Assembly: GCA_937859005.1 (NCBI GenBank)
Contig: CALLYR010000312.1
Location: forward strand, 1-10,607
Length of the DNA: 10,607 bases
Reading direction: 5' to 3'
DNA from: an uncultured Paracoccus sp.
Lineage (GTDB): Bacteria; Pseudomonadota; Alphaproteobacteria; Rhodobacterales; Rhodobacteraceae
Each line of letters opens with the position of its first letter. Position 1 is the stretch's first letter. The notes below the pieces were generated by a model that had not been told where the DNA came from, did not search any database, and saw only the letters and a list, made by a program, of their open reading frames with translations. Position numbers and translations under genes: made by a program. Below, piece by piece: positions 1 through 6,198 of the stretch.

Positions 1-1158
1 CACGAAGCGGCCGATGTCGCGGACGCTCTCGATCAGGCAGACCGTGCCCGCGGCCACCGCCTCGCCGATGCTGAGGCCGCGCAGCAGCTCGCGGCCATGC
101 TGGCCGATGCGATAGGACAGGAATGTGCCCTGGCTGCCCGAGCGAACGGTCTCGGGCCTTGCCTGGACGATATGGAGCAGCCCGGTGTCGCCGTCCTTCG
201 CCCATTCGATGTCCATGGCCCGGCCGTAATGACGCTCGATCACGCAGGCCTGCCGGGCGAGGTCGAGAATCTCCTCGTCCGACAGGACAAGGCGCGCCCG
301 CTCGGCCGCGGAGGTGGGCACGTCGCGGGTGGCAGAGCCCGCGCCGCGTCCGTGGACAAGCTTGCGCTCCTTGGCCCCCAGCTTCTTTTCGAGGATGGGC
401 ACGAGGCCGGGCTGGCCGAGCAGCGGCTTGAAGACCTGGTATTCGTCGGGACTGACCGTTCCCTGCACCACCGTCTCGCCCAGACCCCAGGCCGCGTTGA
501 TGAGGACGACCTTGTCGAAGCCCGATTCGGTGTCGATCGTGAACATCACCCCCGCGCCGCCGATGTCCGACCGGACCATGTGCTGCACGCCGACCGACAG
601 CGCGACCCTGGCGTGCTCGAAGCCCTTGAGGCGGCGATAGGTGATCGCCCGGTCGGTATAAAGCGAGGCATAGCAGCGCCGGCAGGCATCCAGCAGCGCC
701 GCTTCGCCGCGGATGTTCAGGAAAGTTTCCTGCTGGCCGGCGAAGCTCGCATCGGGCAGGTCCTCGGCCGTCGCGCTGGAGCGCACGGCGACGGCGGGCT
801 CGGGCAGGCCCGTGCGGCGGGCAAGCTCGCGATAGCTTGACAGGATGGCCTGCCGCGCATCTTCGGGCCAGTCGGCGGCCTGGATCGCGGCGCGGATGGA
901 CTGCCCGGCCTGCGCCAGGGCCAGCTTGCCCGCGTCGAGCCGGGCAAGGGTTTCGGCCATGCCTTCGTTCAGGCGATTGGCGGTCAGGAAATCGCGGAAC
1001 ATGTCGGCCGAGGTGGCAAAGCCCGGCGGAACGCGGATGCCGGCCCCGGACAGCCGCGCGACCATCTCGCCCAGCGAGGCGTTCTTGCCGCCGACCTTCG
1101 GGACATCGTCGCGCGAGAGGTCCTCGAACCAGATCACCAGGGGGGAAGAAAAGGACAT
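1..1158 (-). CDS. ppsA: Phosphoenolpyruvate synthase, N-terminal 386 residues (partial, cut by left edge)
   Basis: PEP synthase converts pyruvate, ATP and water to PEP, AMP and phosphate in the cytoplasm, feeding gluconeogenesis. Translating the minus strand from the ATG at 1158 gives an open frame to base 1. Near the N terminus is KVGGKNASLGEM (about 21-32), then VRSSATAEDLPDASFAGQQ (about 125-143). A GVMFTIDTESGFDKVV segment (about 214) is followed by AWGLGETVVQGTVSPDEY, and HIVQARPETV lies near 350. These are hallmark stretches of the ATP-grasp (PPDK N-terminal) domain. The usual length is about 790 residues, so the phosphohistidine domain and TIM-barrel lie outside the window. The start matches the family's N-terminal spacing, but the Shine-Dalgarno is weak (GGCGGT a few bases upstream). 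It lies 122 bases downstream of the alcohol dehydrogenase on the same strand, and co-transcription is possible but not proven. Identity is very secure. Confidence 0.96.
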   Translation of the reverse strand, partial: MSFSSPLVIWFEDLSRDDVPKVGGKNASLGEMVARLSGAGIRVPPGFATSADMFRDFLTANRLNEGMAETLARLDAGKLALAQAGQSIRAAIQAADWPEDARQAILSSYRELARRTGLPEPAVAVRSSATAEDLPDASFAGQQETFLNIRGEAALLDACRRCYASLYTDRAITYRRLKGFEHARVALSVGVQHMVRSDIGGAGVMFTIDTESGFDKVVLINAAWGLGETVVQGTVSPDEYQVFKPLLGQPGLVPILEKKLGAKERKLVHGRGAGSATRDVPTSAAERARLVLSDEEILDLARQACVIERHYGRAMDIEWAKDGDTGLLHIVQARPETVRSGSQGTFLSYRIGQHGRELLRGLSIGEAVAAGTVCLIESVRDIGRFV

Positions 1159-1203
1159 GGGGACCGCCGTGCTTGCGGACAGGGGTTGCCGCCCCATTCT
1201 GCC

Positions 1204-1227
1204 AGATGGCTTGCCTTTGCGCCATCT
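1204..1227. repeat. Perfect 7-bp inverted repeat in the adh-ppsA gap
   Basis: AGATGGC at 1204-1210 pairs exactly with GCCATCT at 1221-1227 around a 10-base loop. It lies 46-69 bases upstream of the ppsA start, so on the minus-strand transcript it would form a 5' leader hairpin or mark a DNA operator. No T-tract follows on the minus strand, so it is not a classical terminator. Function is inferred only from position. Confidence 0.35.
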
Positions 1228-1247
1228 TTCCGGGCCAGCGGATTTCC

Positions 1248-1266
1248 GGCGCGGGATCGCCGCGCC
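1248..1266 (-). terminator. GC-rich hairpin just downstream of the alcohol dehydrogenase
   Basis: GGCGCGG (1248-1254) and CCGCGCC (1260-1266) form a perfect 7-bp stem with a 5-base loop. It starts 14 bases past the adh stop on the minus strand. The following minus-strand sequence is GGAAATCC rather than a U-run, so it would at best be a weak terminator, a pause or a 3'-end stabiliser between adh and ppsA. Confidence 0.3.
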
Positions 1267-1280
1267 TGCAGAGGCCTTCC

Positions 1281-2264
1281 TCAGGGGACCAGCACCGCCG
1301 CGCCCTGAAGGCGGCCGTGGCGCAGGTCGTCCAGCGCCTCGTTGGCCCGTTCGAGCGGATAGGCCACGGTCTCGGTCCGGACGCCCGCTGCCTGGGCAAG
1401 CGGAAAGAAGGCCTCGCCGTCCGCACGGGTGAGGTTGGCGACCGAGACGATCTCGCGCTCGTGCCAGAGATCGGCATAGGGGAAGGCGGGGATATCGCTC
1501 ATGTGGATGCCGCCGCAGACGACGCGGCCGCCCTTGCGGACCGCCCGCAGCGCCAGGGGCACCAGCGCGCCCACAGGCGCGAAGATGATCGCGGCATCGA
1601 GGGGGACGGGGGCCGGCTCGGATGATCCGCCGGCCCAGACGGCACCCAGCGCGCGGGCGAAGGCCTGCGCGGCCCCGTCGCCGCCGCGCGTGAAGGCAAA
1701 GACCTCCACGCCCTGATGCCGGGCGATCTGGCACAGGATGTGGCTTGCCGCGCCGAAGCCGTAAAGGCCCAGCCGATGCGGCTGCCCGCTCATCCGGTAG
1801 CTGCGAAAGCCGATGAGTCCCGCGCAGAGAAGCGGGGCGAGGGCAACCGGATCGCCATCCTCGGGCAGGGGGAAGACATAGGCGCCGTCCGCCACGCAGG
1901 CCTCGGCATAGCCGCCGTCGCGGGTGTAGCCCGTGAACAGCGGCGCATCGCACAGGTTCTCCCGCCCCATGGCGCAATAGGGACAGCGGCCGCAGGCATG
2001 CCCCAGCCAGGGCACGCCCACGCGCTGGCCCGTCCGCAGGCCGTTGACGCCGGGGCCGAGCCGTTCGATGCGGCCGACGATCTCGTGGCCGGGGACCAGC
2101 GGCAGCCTGGGGGCGGGCAGATCGCCGTCCACGACATGCAGGTCGGTGCGGCAGACGCCGCAAGCCTCGACCCGGATCAGCACCTCGCCCGCGCCCGGCT
2201 CGGGCTGCGGCAGATCCCGCATTTCGAGCCGGGGAGAACGGCCTGTAAACGCCATCGCACGCAT
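1281..2264 (-). CDS. Zinc-dependent alcohol dehydrogenase (MDR superfamily, AdhP-like)
   Basis: A cytoplasmic medium-chain zinc alcohol dehydrogenase of 327 residues, expected to interconvert alcohols and aldehydes with NAD(P)(H). Catalytic zinc ligands are visible as C38 (in CGVCRTDLH), H60-E61 (VPGHE) and C147 (LLCAGL). The structural zinc site has C91, C94, C97 and C105 (CGRCPYC, then NLC). The Rossmann turn reads LYGFGAASH (about 167-175), a variant seen in the MDR subgroup often annotated 'zinc-binding alcohol dehydrogenase family protein' (my recollection of TIGR02822). The length is slightly short of the usual 340-350, consistent with that subgroup. The start at 2264 is supported by AAGGA at 2271-2275, six bases upstream, in preference to the in-frame ATG at 2255. 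It shares the strand with ppsA; adjacent adh and ppsA genes suggest fermentative or low-oxygen carbon metabolism, which is inference. Exact substrate unknown. Confidence 0.93.
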   Translation of the reverse strand: MRAMAFTGRSPRLEMRDLPQPEPGAGEVLIRVEACGVCRTDLHVVDGDLPAPRLPLVPGHEIVGRIERLGPGVNGLRTGQRVGVPWLGHACGRCPYCAMGRENLCDAPLFTGYTRDGGYAEACVADGAYVFPLPEDGDPVALAPLLCAGLIGFRSYRMSGQPHRLGLYGFGAASHILCQIARHQGVEVFAFTRGGDGAAQAFARALGAVWAGGSSEPAPVPLDAAIIFAPVGALVPLALRAVRKGGRVVCGGIHMSDIPAFPYADLWHEREIVSVANLTRADGEAFFPLAQAAGVRTETVAYPLERANEALDDLRHGRLQGAAVLVP

Positions 2265-2302
2265 GGCTGTTCCTTTCCCCGCAAGACAGGGGGTCAGCTA
2301 CC

Positions 2303-2316
2303 TTAACCGATCAGAA
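2303..2316. promoter_or_regulatory. Weak Crp/Fnr-type box candidate upstream of adh
   Basis: TTAAC-CGAT-CAGAA lies 39 bases upstream of the adh start. The left half is identical to the TTAAC half of the Paracoccus Nnr-type motif (TTAAC-N4-GTCAA, from memory), but the right half matches at only two of five positions. With a plausible low-oxygen gene downstream it is worth noting, but chance is a fair explanation. Confidence 0.15.
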
Positions 2317-2430
2317 GCGGTGCTGTCATCGTCCGGCAGGTCGCGACGGACCGGGAACGCCGCGACCGGTACTCCCTCGCTCTGCCACCCGCTCTGCGAT
2401 GCGGGGGCGCATCCGGTCCTTTGCTTCCTT

Positions 2431-2456
2431 GAAGTCGATCTTCGAAGTCGATCTTC
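2431..2456. repeat. Two exact tandem copies of a 13-bp unit
   Basis: GAAGTCGATCTTC occurs at 2431-2443 and again immediately at 2444-2456 with no mismatch. Each unit has dyad ends (GAAG...CTTC), and the junction makes the palindrome CTTCGAAG. It may be a replication-slippage duplication or paired protein-binding sites about 130-190 bases upstream of adh. Confidence 0.75.
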
Positions 2457-2579
2457 GCCGGGAACTTCGGCGCGGCGGGACACCCGATCTCCGTGCCCGC
2501 GACTTGGGCCGCGACCGCGGATGGACGCAGGTCAGCAGCCGTTGCGGCAAATGCCCGAGCGCCCCGGAGAACAGCGCCG

Positions 2580-2618
2580 GGGGCGCGTCCGGCCTGGTGG
2601 CCCCCCGGCCGGCGCCCC
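2580..2618. repeat. Long GC-rich bulged hairpin
   Basis: GGGGCGC (2580-2586) pairs with GCGCCCC (2612-2618), and CGGCC (2590-2594) pairs with GGCCG (2607-2611). This gives a 12-bp stem with a 3-base bulge and a 12-base loop. The perfect palindrome TTGTACAA follows at 2620-2627. No U-run is present on either strand. It lies in the gene-free stretch, and its function is unknown. Confidence 0.4.
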
Positions 2619-2935
2619 GTTGTACAAGCCGATGCCGGTGTCGCGGTTCATTGCCGCCCCGATCGGATCCCCCCGGCCGGACTCGCAGCGGGTGCATCCG
2701 GGCCAAGGGCAGGAATGACCTCGCTCTCTCCTCCGGCACCGCGAGGTCCGCCCGAGGAAGGCCATGCCGTGACAGAAGGGGGCACGCAGATGCTCTGCCT
2801 GCGCCGGTTCATGCCGAACTGCCGGACATGCCGGAAGAAGCCCGTATTGCGGCCTCTGGCTGCCAAAGGCTCGGCCTCGCCACGATCCAGGGGTTGGCCC
2901 GTTCCGTGCCCCGGCTCTGCCTTCCCGGGGATGGG

Positions 2936-2953
2936 CCGCCGGCTTGCCGGCGG
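2936..2953. repeat. 7-bp hairpin with CTTG tetraloop
   Basis: CCGCCGG (2936-2942) and CCGGCGG (2947-2953) form a perfect stem closed by a CTTG loop. It lies about 180 bases upstream of the chosen exoD start. No T-tract follows on either strand, so it is not a standard terminator. It could be a leader structure of exoD. Confidence 0.35.
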
Positions 2954-3121
2954 GCGGGCCGTCTGGAATGATGATCGGAGAGGCTTCCGGACCGGCCCCT
3001 CTGGCCCCGCCAAGAGTCCTCTCCCATCTTCGAAGAGCTGCCGGGCGCCTGGCCGGAATGCGCGATCAGCCATCCAATGTCGGACCCGGCACCCGGAGAG
3101 GCAGACCCCCAGATGGAGCAC

Positions 3122-3126
3122 AAGGA
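3122..3126 (+). promoter_or_regulatory. Shine-Dalgarno that decides the exoD start
   Basis: AAGGA sits six bases upstream of the GTG at 3133-3135. The upstream in-frame ATGs at 2944 and 3058 lack a well-spaced purine-rich site and would add low-complexity residues not typical of the family. Confidence 0.6.
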
Positions 3127-3132
3127 CGCAAG

Positions 3133-3711
3133 GTGGAAGGCGAACGGACACTTGCGGGGGTGCTGCGGGATCTGCCCGACGGGCAGGCCGTGGCGCTGGG
3201 CGACATGCTCGCCGCGACCGGGACACGCACCCATGGCGCTGCCCTCCTTCTTCTGAGCCTGCCCGAGGCTCTGCCGCTGCCTCTCCCCAGCGCCTCGGCG
3301 ATCCTCGGCATCCCGCTGGTCATCGTCTCGGCCCATCTTGCACTGTTCGGAGAGGCCGGAGCCCTGCCGCGGCGGCTGCGCGCGCGGATCCTGCCGTCCT
3401 GGCTCGTGGGTGCGCTGCGAGGCCGGATCGCGGATATCATCGGCCGGGCCGAGGGACTGTCGCGCCGGCGCTGGTTGCCCCTGGCGCGCAGCGAGCGGCT
3501 GCTGGGGCTTGTCTGCCTTTATCTGTCGGCCCTGCTTCTGGCGCCATTGCCCCTGTTCAATGTGCCGCCGGCGCTCTGCCTGGTGCTGATCGCCTGGGGG
3601 ATGGTCCAGCGTGACGGCAGGGCCGTCGCGGCGGGCCTTGCCGGAACCGTGGTTCTCACGGCTGCGCTGGCCGGCCTGGTGGAATGGGTCCGCGTCAGGC
3701 TGGAACTGTGA
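3133..3711 (+). CDS. exoD: ExoD-family exopolysaccharide synthesis membrane protein
   Basis: A 192-residue integral inner-membrane protein of the ExoD family (PF06055). Rhizobial exoD mutants are altered in exopolysaccharide production and alkali tolerance, but the biochemical role is not established. Visible family features are an N-terminal amphipathic part (TLAGVLRDLPDG, VALGDML), then a hydrophobic run with the PLPLPSASAILGIPLVIV segment (about 47-65). A basic middle follows (LPRRLRARILP, RRRWLPLARSERL). The second half has APLPLFNVPPALCLVLIAWGMVQRDG (about 137-162) and a last membrane span near 165-184. The two proline-rich PLP segments and the terminal RDG are characteristic. A GTG start at 3133 is chosen because of the AAGGA six bases upstream; an ATG at 3058 would give 217 residues. 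It stands alone, with a gene-free stretch upstream and the convergent abrB downstream. Symbol by family resemblance only. Confidence 0.85.
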   Translation: MEGERTLAGVLRDLPDGQAVALGDMLAATGTRTHGAALLLLSLPEALPLPLPSASAILGIPLVIVSAHLALFGEAGALPRRLRARILPSWLVGALRGRIADIIGRAEGLSRRRWLPLARSERLLGLVCLYLSALLLAPLPLFNVPPALCLVLIAWGMVQRDGRAVAAGLAGTVVLTAALAGLVEWVRVRLEL

Positions 3712-3994
3712 CGCGTTCTTCCCTTGCGGACCCGTGGTCACTGGAAAACGTGGGGCGGCCAGGACGCGGGCCCGCAGGCGCGACCGTGGTGCCCTGTGTG
3801 GCAAAGGCCGGACGGGCGGGACGCGGTCGCGTGCGCTGTCTCGGGATGCCCCGGTCCTGATCCGGTCGGACCTTCCTTCCGCAGAGGACCTGACGCGCCC
3901 GGCGGGGCGGGATGCCGTTGCGCCTGCCTGCGGAAAGAGTGAATGGCCCGCGGGCGGACGGAGTTCTTCATTTCGGATGATGCGCCGTCCTGCG
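3712..3994. other. Convergent intergenic stretch between exoD and abrB
   Basis: These 283 bases lie between two converging genes. No credible gene is seen; the open frames are Arg/Gly/Pro-rich. An 8-bp inverted repeat, TTCCGCAG (3877-3884) with CTGCGGAA (3928-3935), encloses a GC-rich 43-base loop and could form a bidirectional 3'-end structure, although no T-tracts accompany it. In one minus-strand frame this stretch is read through by the frameshifted abrB product. Confidence 0.5.
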
Positions 3995-5078
3995 TCAGCC
4001 TCGGGTGGTCAGCCGGGCGATGACGGGCGCAAAGACGATCACCAGCGTGATCCGCACGATGTGATGGGCGACGACAAGGGCCAGGTCGGCGCCTGCGACA
4101 ATGGCCAGGACGGCCATTTCGGCCTGACCGCCGGGAGTGAAGGCGAGCAGCGCCTCGACCGCGGGGCTTCCGGCCAGGGCCGTGGCTTGCCCATGCGAAC
4201 AGCGCCGCAACCAGGCCCAGGAACAGGCTGAAGACCGCACCGGCGCCCACCACGTCGCGCAATTCGCGCAGGGTCAGCCCGGTGTATCGGACGCCCACGC
4301 CGCCGCCGATGAACAACCGCGCCACGATGATCGCCGTGGCCGGGGGGCGGGGGGCGATGAGGCCCGACAGGCTGAGCGCCGCCGCGGCCAGCAGCGGACC
4401 CAGCAGCGAGGCGCCGAACATCCCCAGCCGCGCCGCCACCTGCCAGCCCGCCAGCGCCGCCGCGACCATCAGCGCAAGTTCGCCCGAAGGGGTGTCCGCG
4501 GCTGCCTGTCCCGGCGCGGAATTCAGGGGGCGGCCGAACAGCGAATCCAGGATCGCGGGCACGATCGCGACCAGCACCAGCAGCCGCGTCGCATGGATCA
4601 GCGACAGCGCCCGCATGTCGGCGCCTGCCTCCTCGCCGAAGATCACCATGTCCTGAAACCCGCCCGGCATGGCCGCATACCAGGCGGTCGGCCGGTCAAA
4701 GCCGCAGATGCGGTGAAAGAACGGAAAGCCGATCAGCCCGATCACGGCGATATAGGGAATGACAAGCGCAACCGAGGCCGCGATCGAGGGCAGCCGCTCG
4801 ATCAGGGCGGGGGTGATCGCGCTGCCGACCGCGACCCCCAGGATCGTGCGCATCGCCTGACCGGCCTTGCCCGGCCCCTGCATCGGCACATGCGCAAGCG
4901 CGGCAACGATGCAGGCCGCCATCGGTCCCAGCAGGAACGGCAGCGGCAGATCCAGCGCCACGAAGGCCGCCGCACCCGCCATTCCGATCAGCAGCGTCAG
5001 CAGGGCGGTTGCCATGCCTCGGGGGATCTGAACCCTCAATCGCCGGGTGTTCGCGCTCTCGGGACCGGTTTCGACCAT
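3995..5078 (-). pseudogene. AbrB-family (PF05145-type) inner-membrane protein, broken by an apparent one-base frameshift
   Basis: The product is a polytopic membrane protein of the AbrB duplication family, often misannotated as a transcriptional regulator; some members are described as ammonia-monooxygenase-linked or putative transporters. The first half (about 297 residues from 5078) carries FLLGPMAACIVAAL and GVAVGSAITP. It also has the repeat hallmark MPGGFQDMVIFGEEAG followed by MRALSLIHATRLL. The second copy of that hallmark, FTPGGQAEMAVLAIVAGAD then VVAHHIVRITLVIVFAP, lies in a different frame (4186 to 3998). Dropping one base near 4187 joins them into about 360 residues, the normal family length. 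Without that correction the first frame runs to 3738 with an Arg/Gly-rich tail. The start at 5078 has AAGGA ten bases upstream. An in-frame ATG at 5126 has AGGA seven bases upstream but would sit inside the divergent control region. It may be a true pseudogene or a sequence error. Confidence 0.82.
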
Positions 5079-5112
5079 GTCCGGTCTTTCCTTGGCAGGC
5101 GGTGTCGGTGCC

Positions 5113-5144
5113 ATATTGCACTTCATCATCTTATCCTGCAATGT
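5113..5144. promoter_or_regulatory. Inverted repeat with 16-base spacer in the abrB-tctC divergent region
   Basis: ATATTGCA (5113-5120) and TGCAATGT (5137-5144) are inverted copies with one mismatch. Their centres are about 24 bases apart, close to two helical turns. Each arm contains TTGCA, which could act as a -35-like element on its own strand: TTGCAC reading right, and TTGCAG reading left with CAATAT 17 bases further. The promoter elements match the consensus only moderately. Position between two divergent genes makes a shared operator/promoter plausible. Confidence 0.4.
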
Positions 5145-5157
5145 TGGACTGAACCAA
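5144..5157. promoter_or_regulatory. Candidate operator TTGG-N6-CCAA upstream of tctC
   Basis: TTGGACTGAACCAA is a 14-base inverted repeat (TTGG/CCAA arms) that ends 24 bases before the tctC start codon. FCD-type GntR regulators commonly bind short dyads of this size, and a GntR/FCD gene lies in the same operon. Placement near the expected transcription start would suit repression. The link to the regulator is inference. Confidence 0.35.
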
Positions 5158-5181
5158 GTAAGGTCGATCAGGGAGGATCGC

Positions 5182-6144
5182 ATGTCGTTTTTCACCCGCA
5201 GGCTCGCGGCAGCCTGTCTTGCCGTCATGGCGGCGGTGGCGCCCGCCGCGGCGCAGGAACTTGAACTGACCATCACCGCCCCCGCAGGTGCGGGCGGCGG
5301 CTGGGATGCGGCGGCGCGTTCGCTGCAAGAGGTCATGATGAAGACCGGGGCCGCGAAAAGCGTTCAGGTCGTGAACGTTCCGGGCGCGGGCGGCACCGTG
5401 GGGCTGGCGCAGTTCGCGCAAAGCGCCAAGGGCGCGCCCGACCAGCTGCTGGTTGGCGGCATCACCATGGTGGGCGCGATCCTGACCAACAAGGCGCCGG
5501 TGAACCTGGGCGACGTCACCCCCATCGCGCGGCTGACGGGCGATCCGCTGGTCGTGGTGGTGCCCAAGGATTCGCCCCACCAGACGCTGGCCGACCTGAC
5601 TGCCGCCATCAAGGCCGATGTCGCGAACACCATCTGGGCCGGCGGCTCGGCCGGGGGCGCGGACCATATCCTGGCCGCGCTGATCACCCAGGCGGCGGGG
5701 GCCGATCCGTCCAAGGTGAACTATGTCGCCTATTCCGGCGGCGGCGAGGCGCTGGCCGCCATGCTGGGCGGGCAGGTCACGGCCGGGATTTCCGGTTACG
5801 GCGAATGGCAGGGCCAGATCGAATCGGGCGACCTGCGGGCGCTGGCGATCTCCTATCCCGAGCCGATCGAGGGCATCGCCGCCCAGCCGCTGAAGGCGCA
5901 GGGCGTCGATGTGGAACTGGTGAACTGGCGCGGCGTCTTTGCGGGGCCGGACATTTCCGACGCCGACAAGCAGGCGCTGGGCGCGGCAATCGAGCAGACG
6001 GTCAAGTCCCCCGAATGGCAGGAGCTGCTGAAGGCGCGCGGCTGGACCGACTATTATGCCCCGGCCGACGAGTTCAAGGCCTTCGTCGAGTCCGAGAACG
6101 AACGGGTCCACGCCACGCTGAAATCCATCGGCCTGGCCGAATAA
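5182..6144 (+). CDS. tctC: Tripartite tricarboxylate transporter substrate-binding protein (TctC/Bug family)
   Basis: Periplasmic solute receptor that captures a carboxylate and delivers it to the TctAB membrane complex. The 320-residue protein has a signal peptide: basic MSFFTRR, a hydrophobic AACLAVMAAVA core, and AAA-Q cleavage at about 24/25. The mature N terminus has LTITAPAGAGGGWDAAARSLQ, the conserved first loop of Bug proteins, followed by VVNVPGAGGTVGL. Later segments typical of the family are IARLTGDPLVVVVPKDSP, WAGGSAGGADHI and YVAYSGGGEALAAMLGGQVTAGISG (about 183-207). WRGVFAGP lies near 250 and EWQELLKARGW near 280. GGAGG sits five bases upstream of the ATG. It is first in a tctCBA order, divergent from the AbrB-family gene. 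The ligand cannot be read from the sequence; Bug proteins bind citrate, dicarboxylates, nicotinate and others. The adjacent aconitase favours a tricarboxylate. Confidence 0.94.
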   Translation: MSFFTRRLAAACLAVMAAVAPAAAQELELTITAPAGAGGGWDAAARSLQEVMMKTGAAKSVQVVNVPGAGGTVGLAQFAQSAKGAPDQLLVGGITMVGAILTNKAPVNLGDVTPIARLTGDPLVVVVPKDSPHQTLADLTAAIKADVANTIWAGGSAGGADHILAALITQAAGADPSKVNYVAYSGGGEALAAMLGGQVTAGISGYGEWQGQIESGDLRALAISYPEPIEGIAAQPLKAQGVDVELVNWRGVFAGPDISDADKQALGAAIEQTVKSPEWQELLKARGWTDYYAPADEFKAFVESENERVHATLKSIGLAE

Positions 6145-6150
6145 GCCGAT

Positions 6151-6177
6151 CGGGGCGGGGGTATATCCTCCGTCCCG
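6151..6177 (+). terminator. Strong 11-bp hairpin between tctC and tctB
   Basis: CGGGGCGGGGG (6151-6161) pairs with CCTCCGTCCCG (6167-6177), with two G-U wobbles and loop TATAT, starting seven bases after the tctC stop. The following ACCTTTCAGG is not a U-run. A structure here commonly protects or partly terminates the binding-protein message so that it is made in excess over the membrane subunits; that role is inferred. Confidence 0.6.
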
Positions 6178-6198
6178 ACCTTTCAGGGGGGAAGCGGA

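Larger units (their letters stand above)
2277..3132. other. Approximately 850-base stretch with no convincing gene
   Basis: Open frames exist on both strands because GC content is high, but their translations are Arg/Pro/Gly/Ala-rich, overlap one another and show no recognisable domain. The stretch separates the minus-strand adh from the plus-strand exoD, so it must hold promoters for both, but no confident -35/-10 pair was found. It holds a 13-bp tandem duplication (2431-2456), a long bulged hairpin (2580-2618) next to the palindrome TTGTACAA (2620-2627), and a 7-bp tetraloop hairpin (2936-2953). The 12-mer CCCCCCGGCCGG occurs twice (2601-2612 and 2669-2680). It could be regulatory, encode an unrecognised RNA, or be a decayed gene. 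I cannot decide among these. Confidence 0.6.

Noticed and set aside
97..840. Long plus-strand open frame opposite ppsA
   Set aside because: It is antisense to a clearly conserved PEP synthase and has no recognisable domain; high GC produces such shadows.
2326..2739. Minus-strand frame in the gene-free stretch, ending in a segment that reads KIDFKEAKDRMRPRIAERVAERG
   Set aside because: The short segment looks protein-like, but the rest is Arg/Pro-rich, there is no supported start and no family match that I recognise. Kept only as a possible remnant.
2399..2971. Plus-strand frame with an AELPDMPEEARIAAS-like stretch
   Set aside because: Only a short part looks coding; the upstream part is low-complexity and no ribosome-binding site supports a start nearby.
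3877..3935. Inverted repeat TTCCGCAG/CTGCGGAA as a bidirectional terminator
   Set aside because: The loop is 43 bases and no T-tracts flank it; it is mentioned under the intergenic entry but not called as a terminator.
3738..4180. The C-terminal part of the unshifted abrB frame as a genuine extension
   Set aside because: It is Arg/Gly/Pro-rich and non-membrane-like, while the expected AbrB C terminus is found in another frame over the same bases.
4170..4200. Programmed ribosomal frameshift in abrB
   Set aside because: No slippery run, stop-codon context or downstream pseudoknot is evident, and the family is not known to use recoding.
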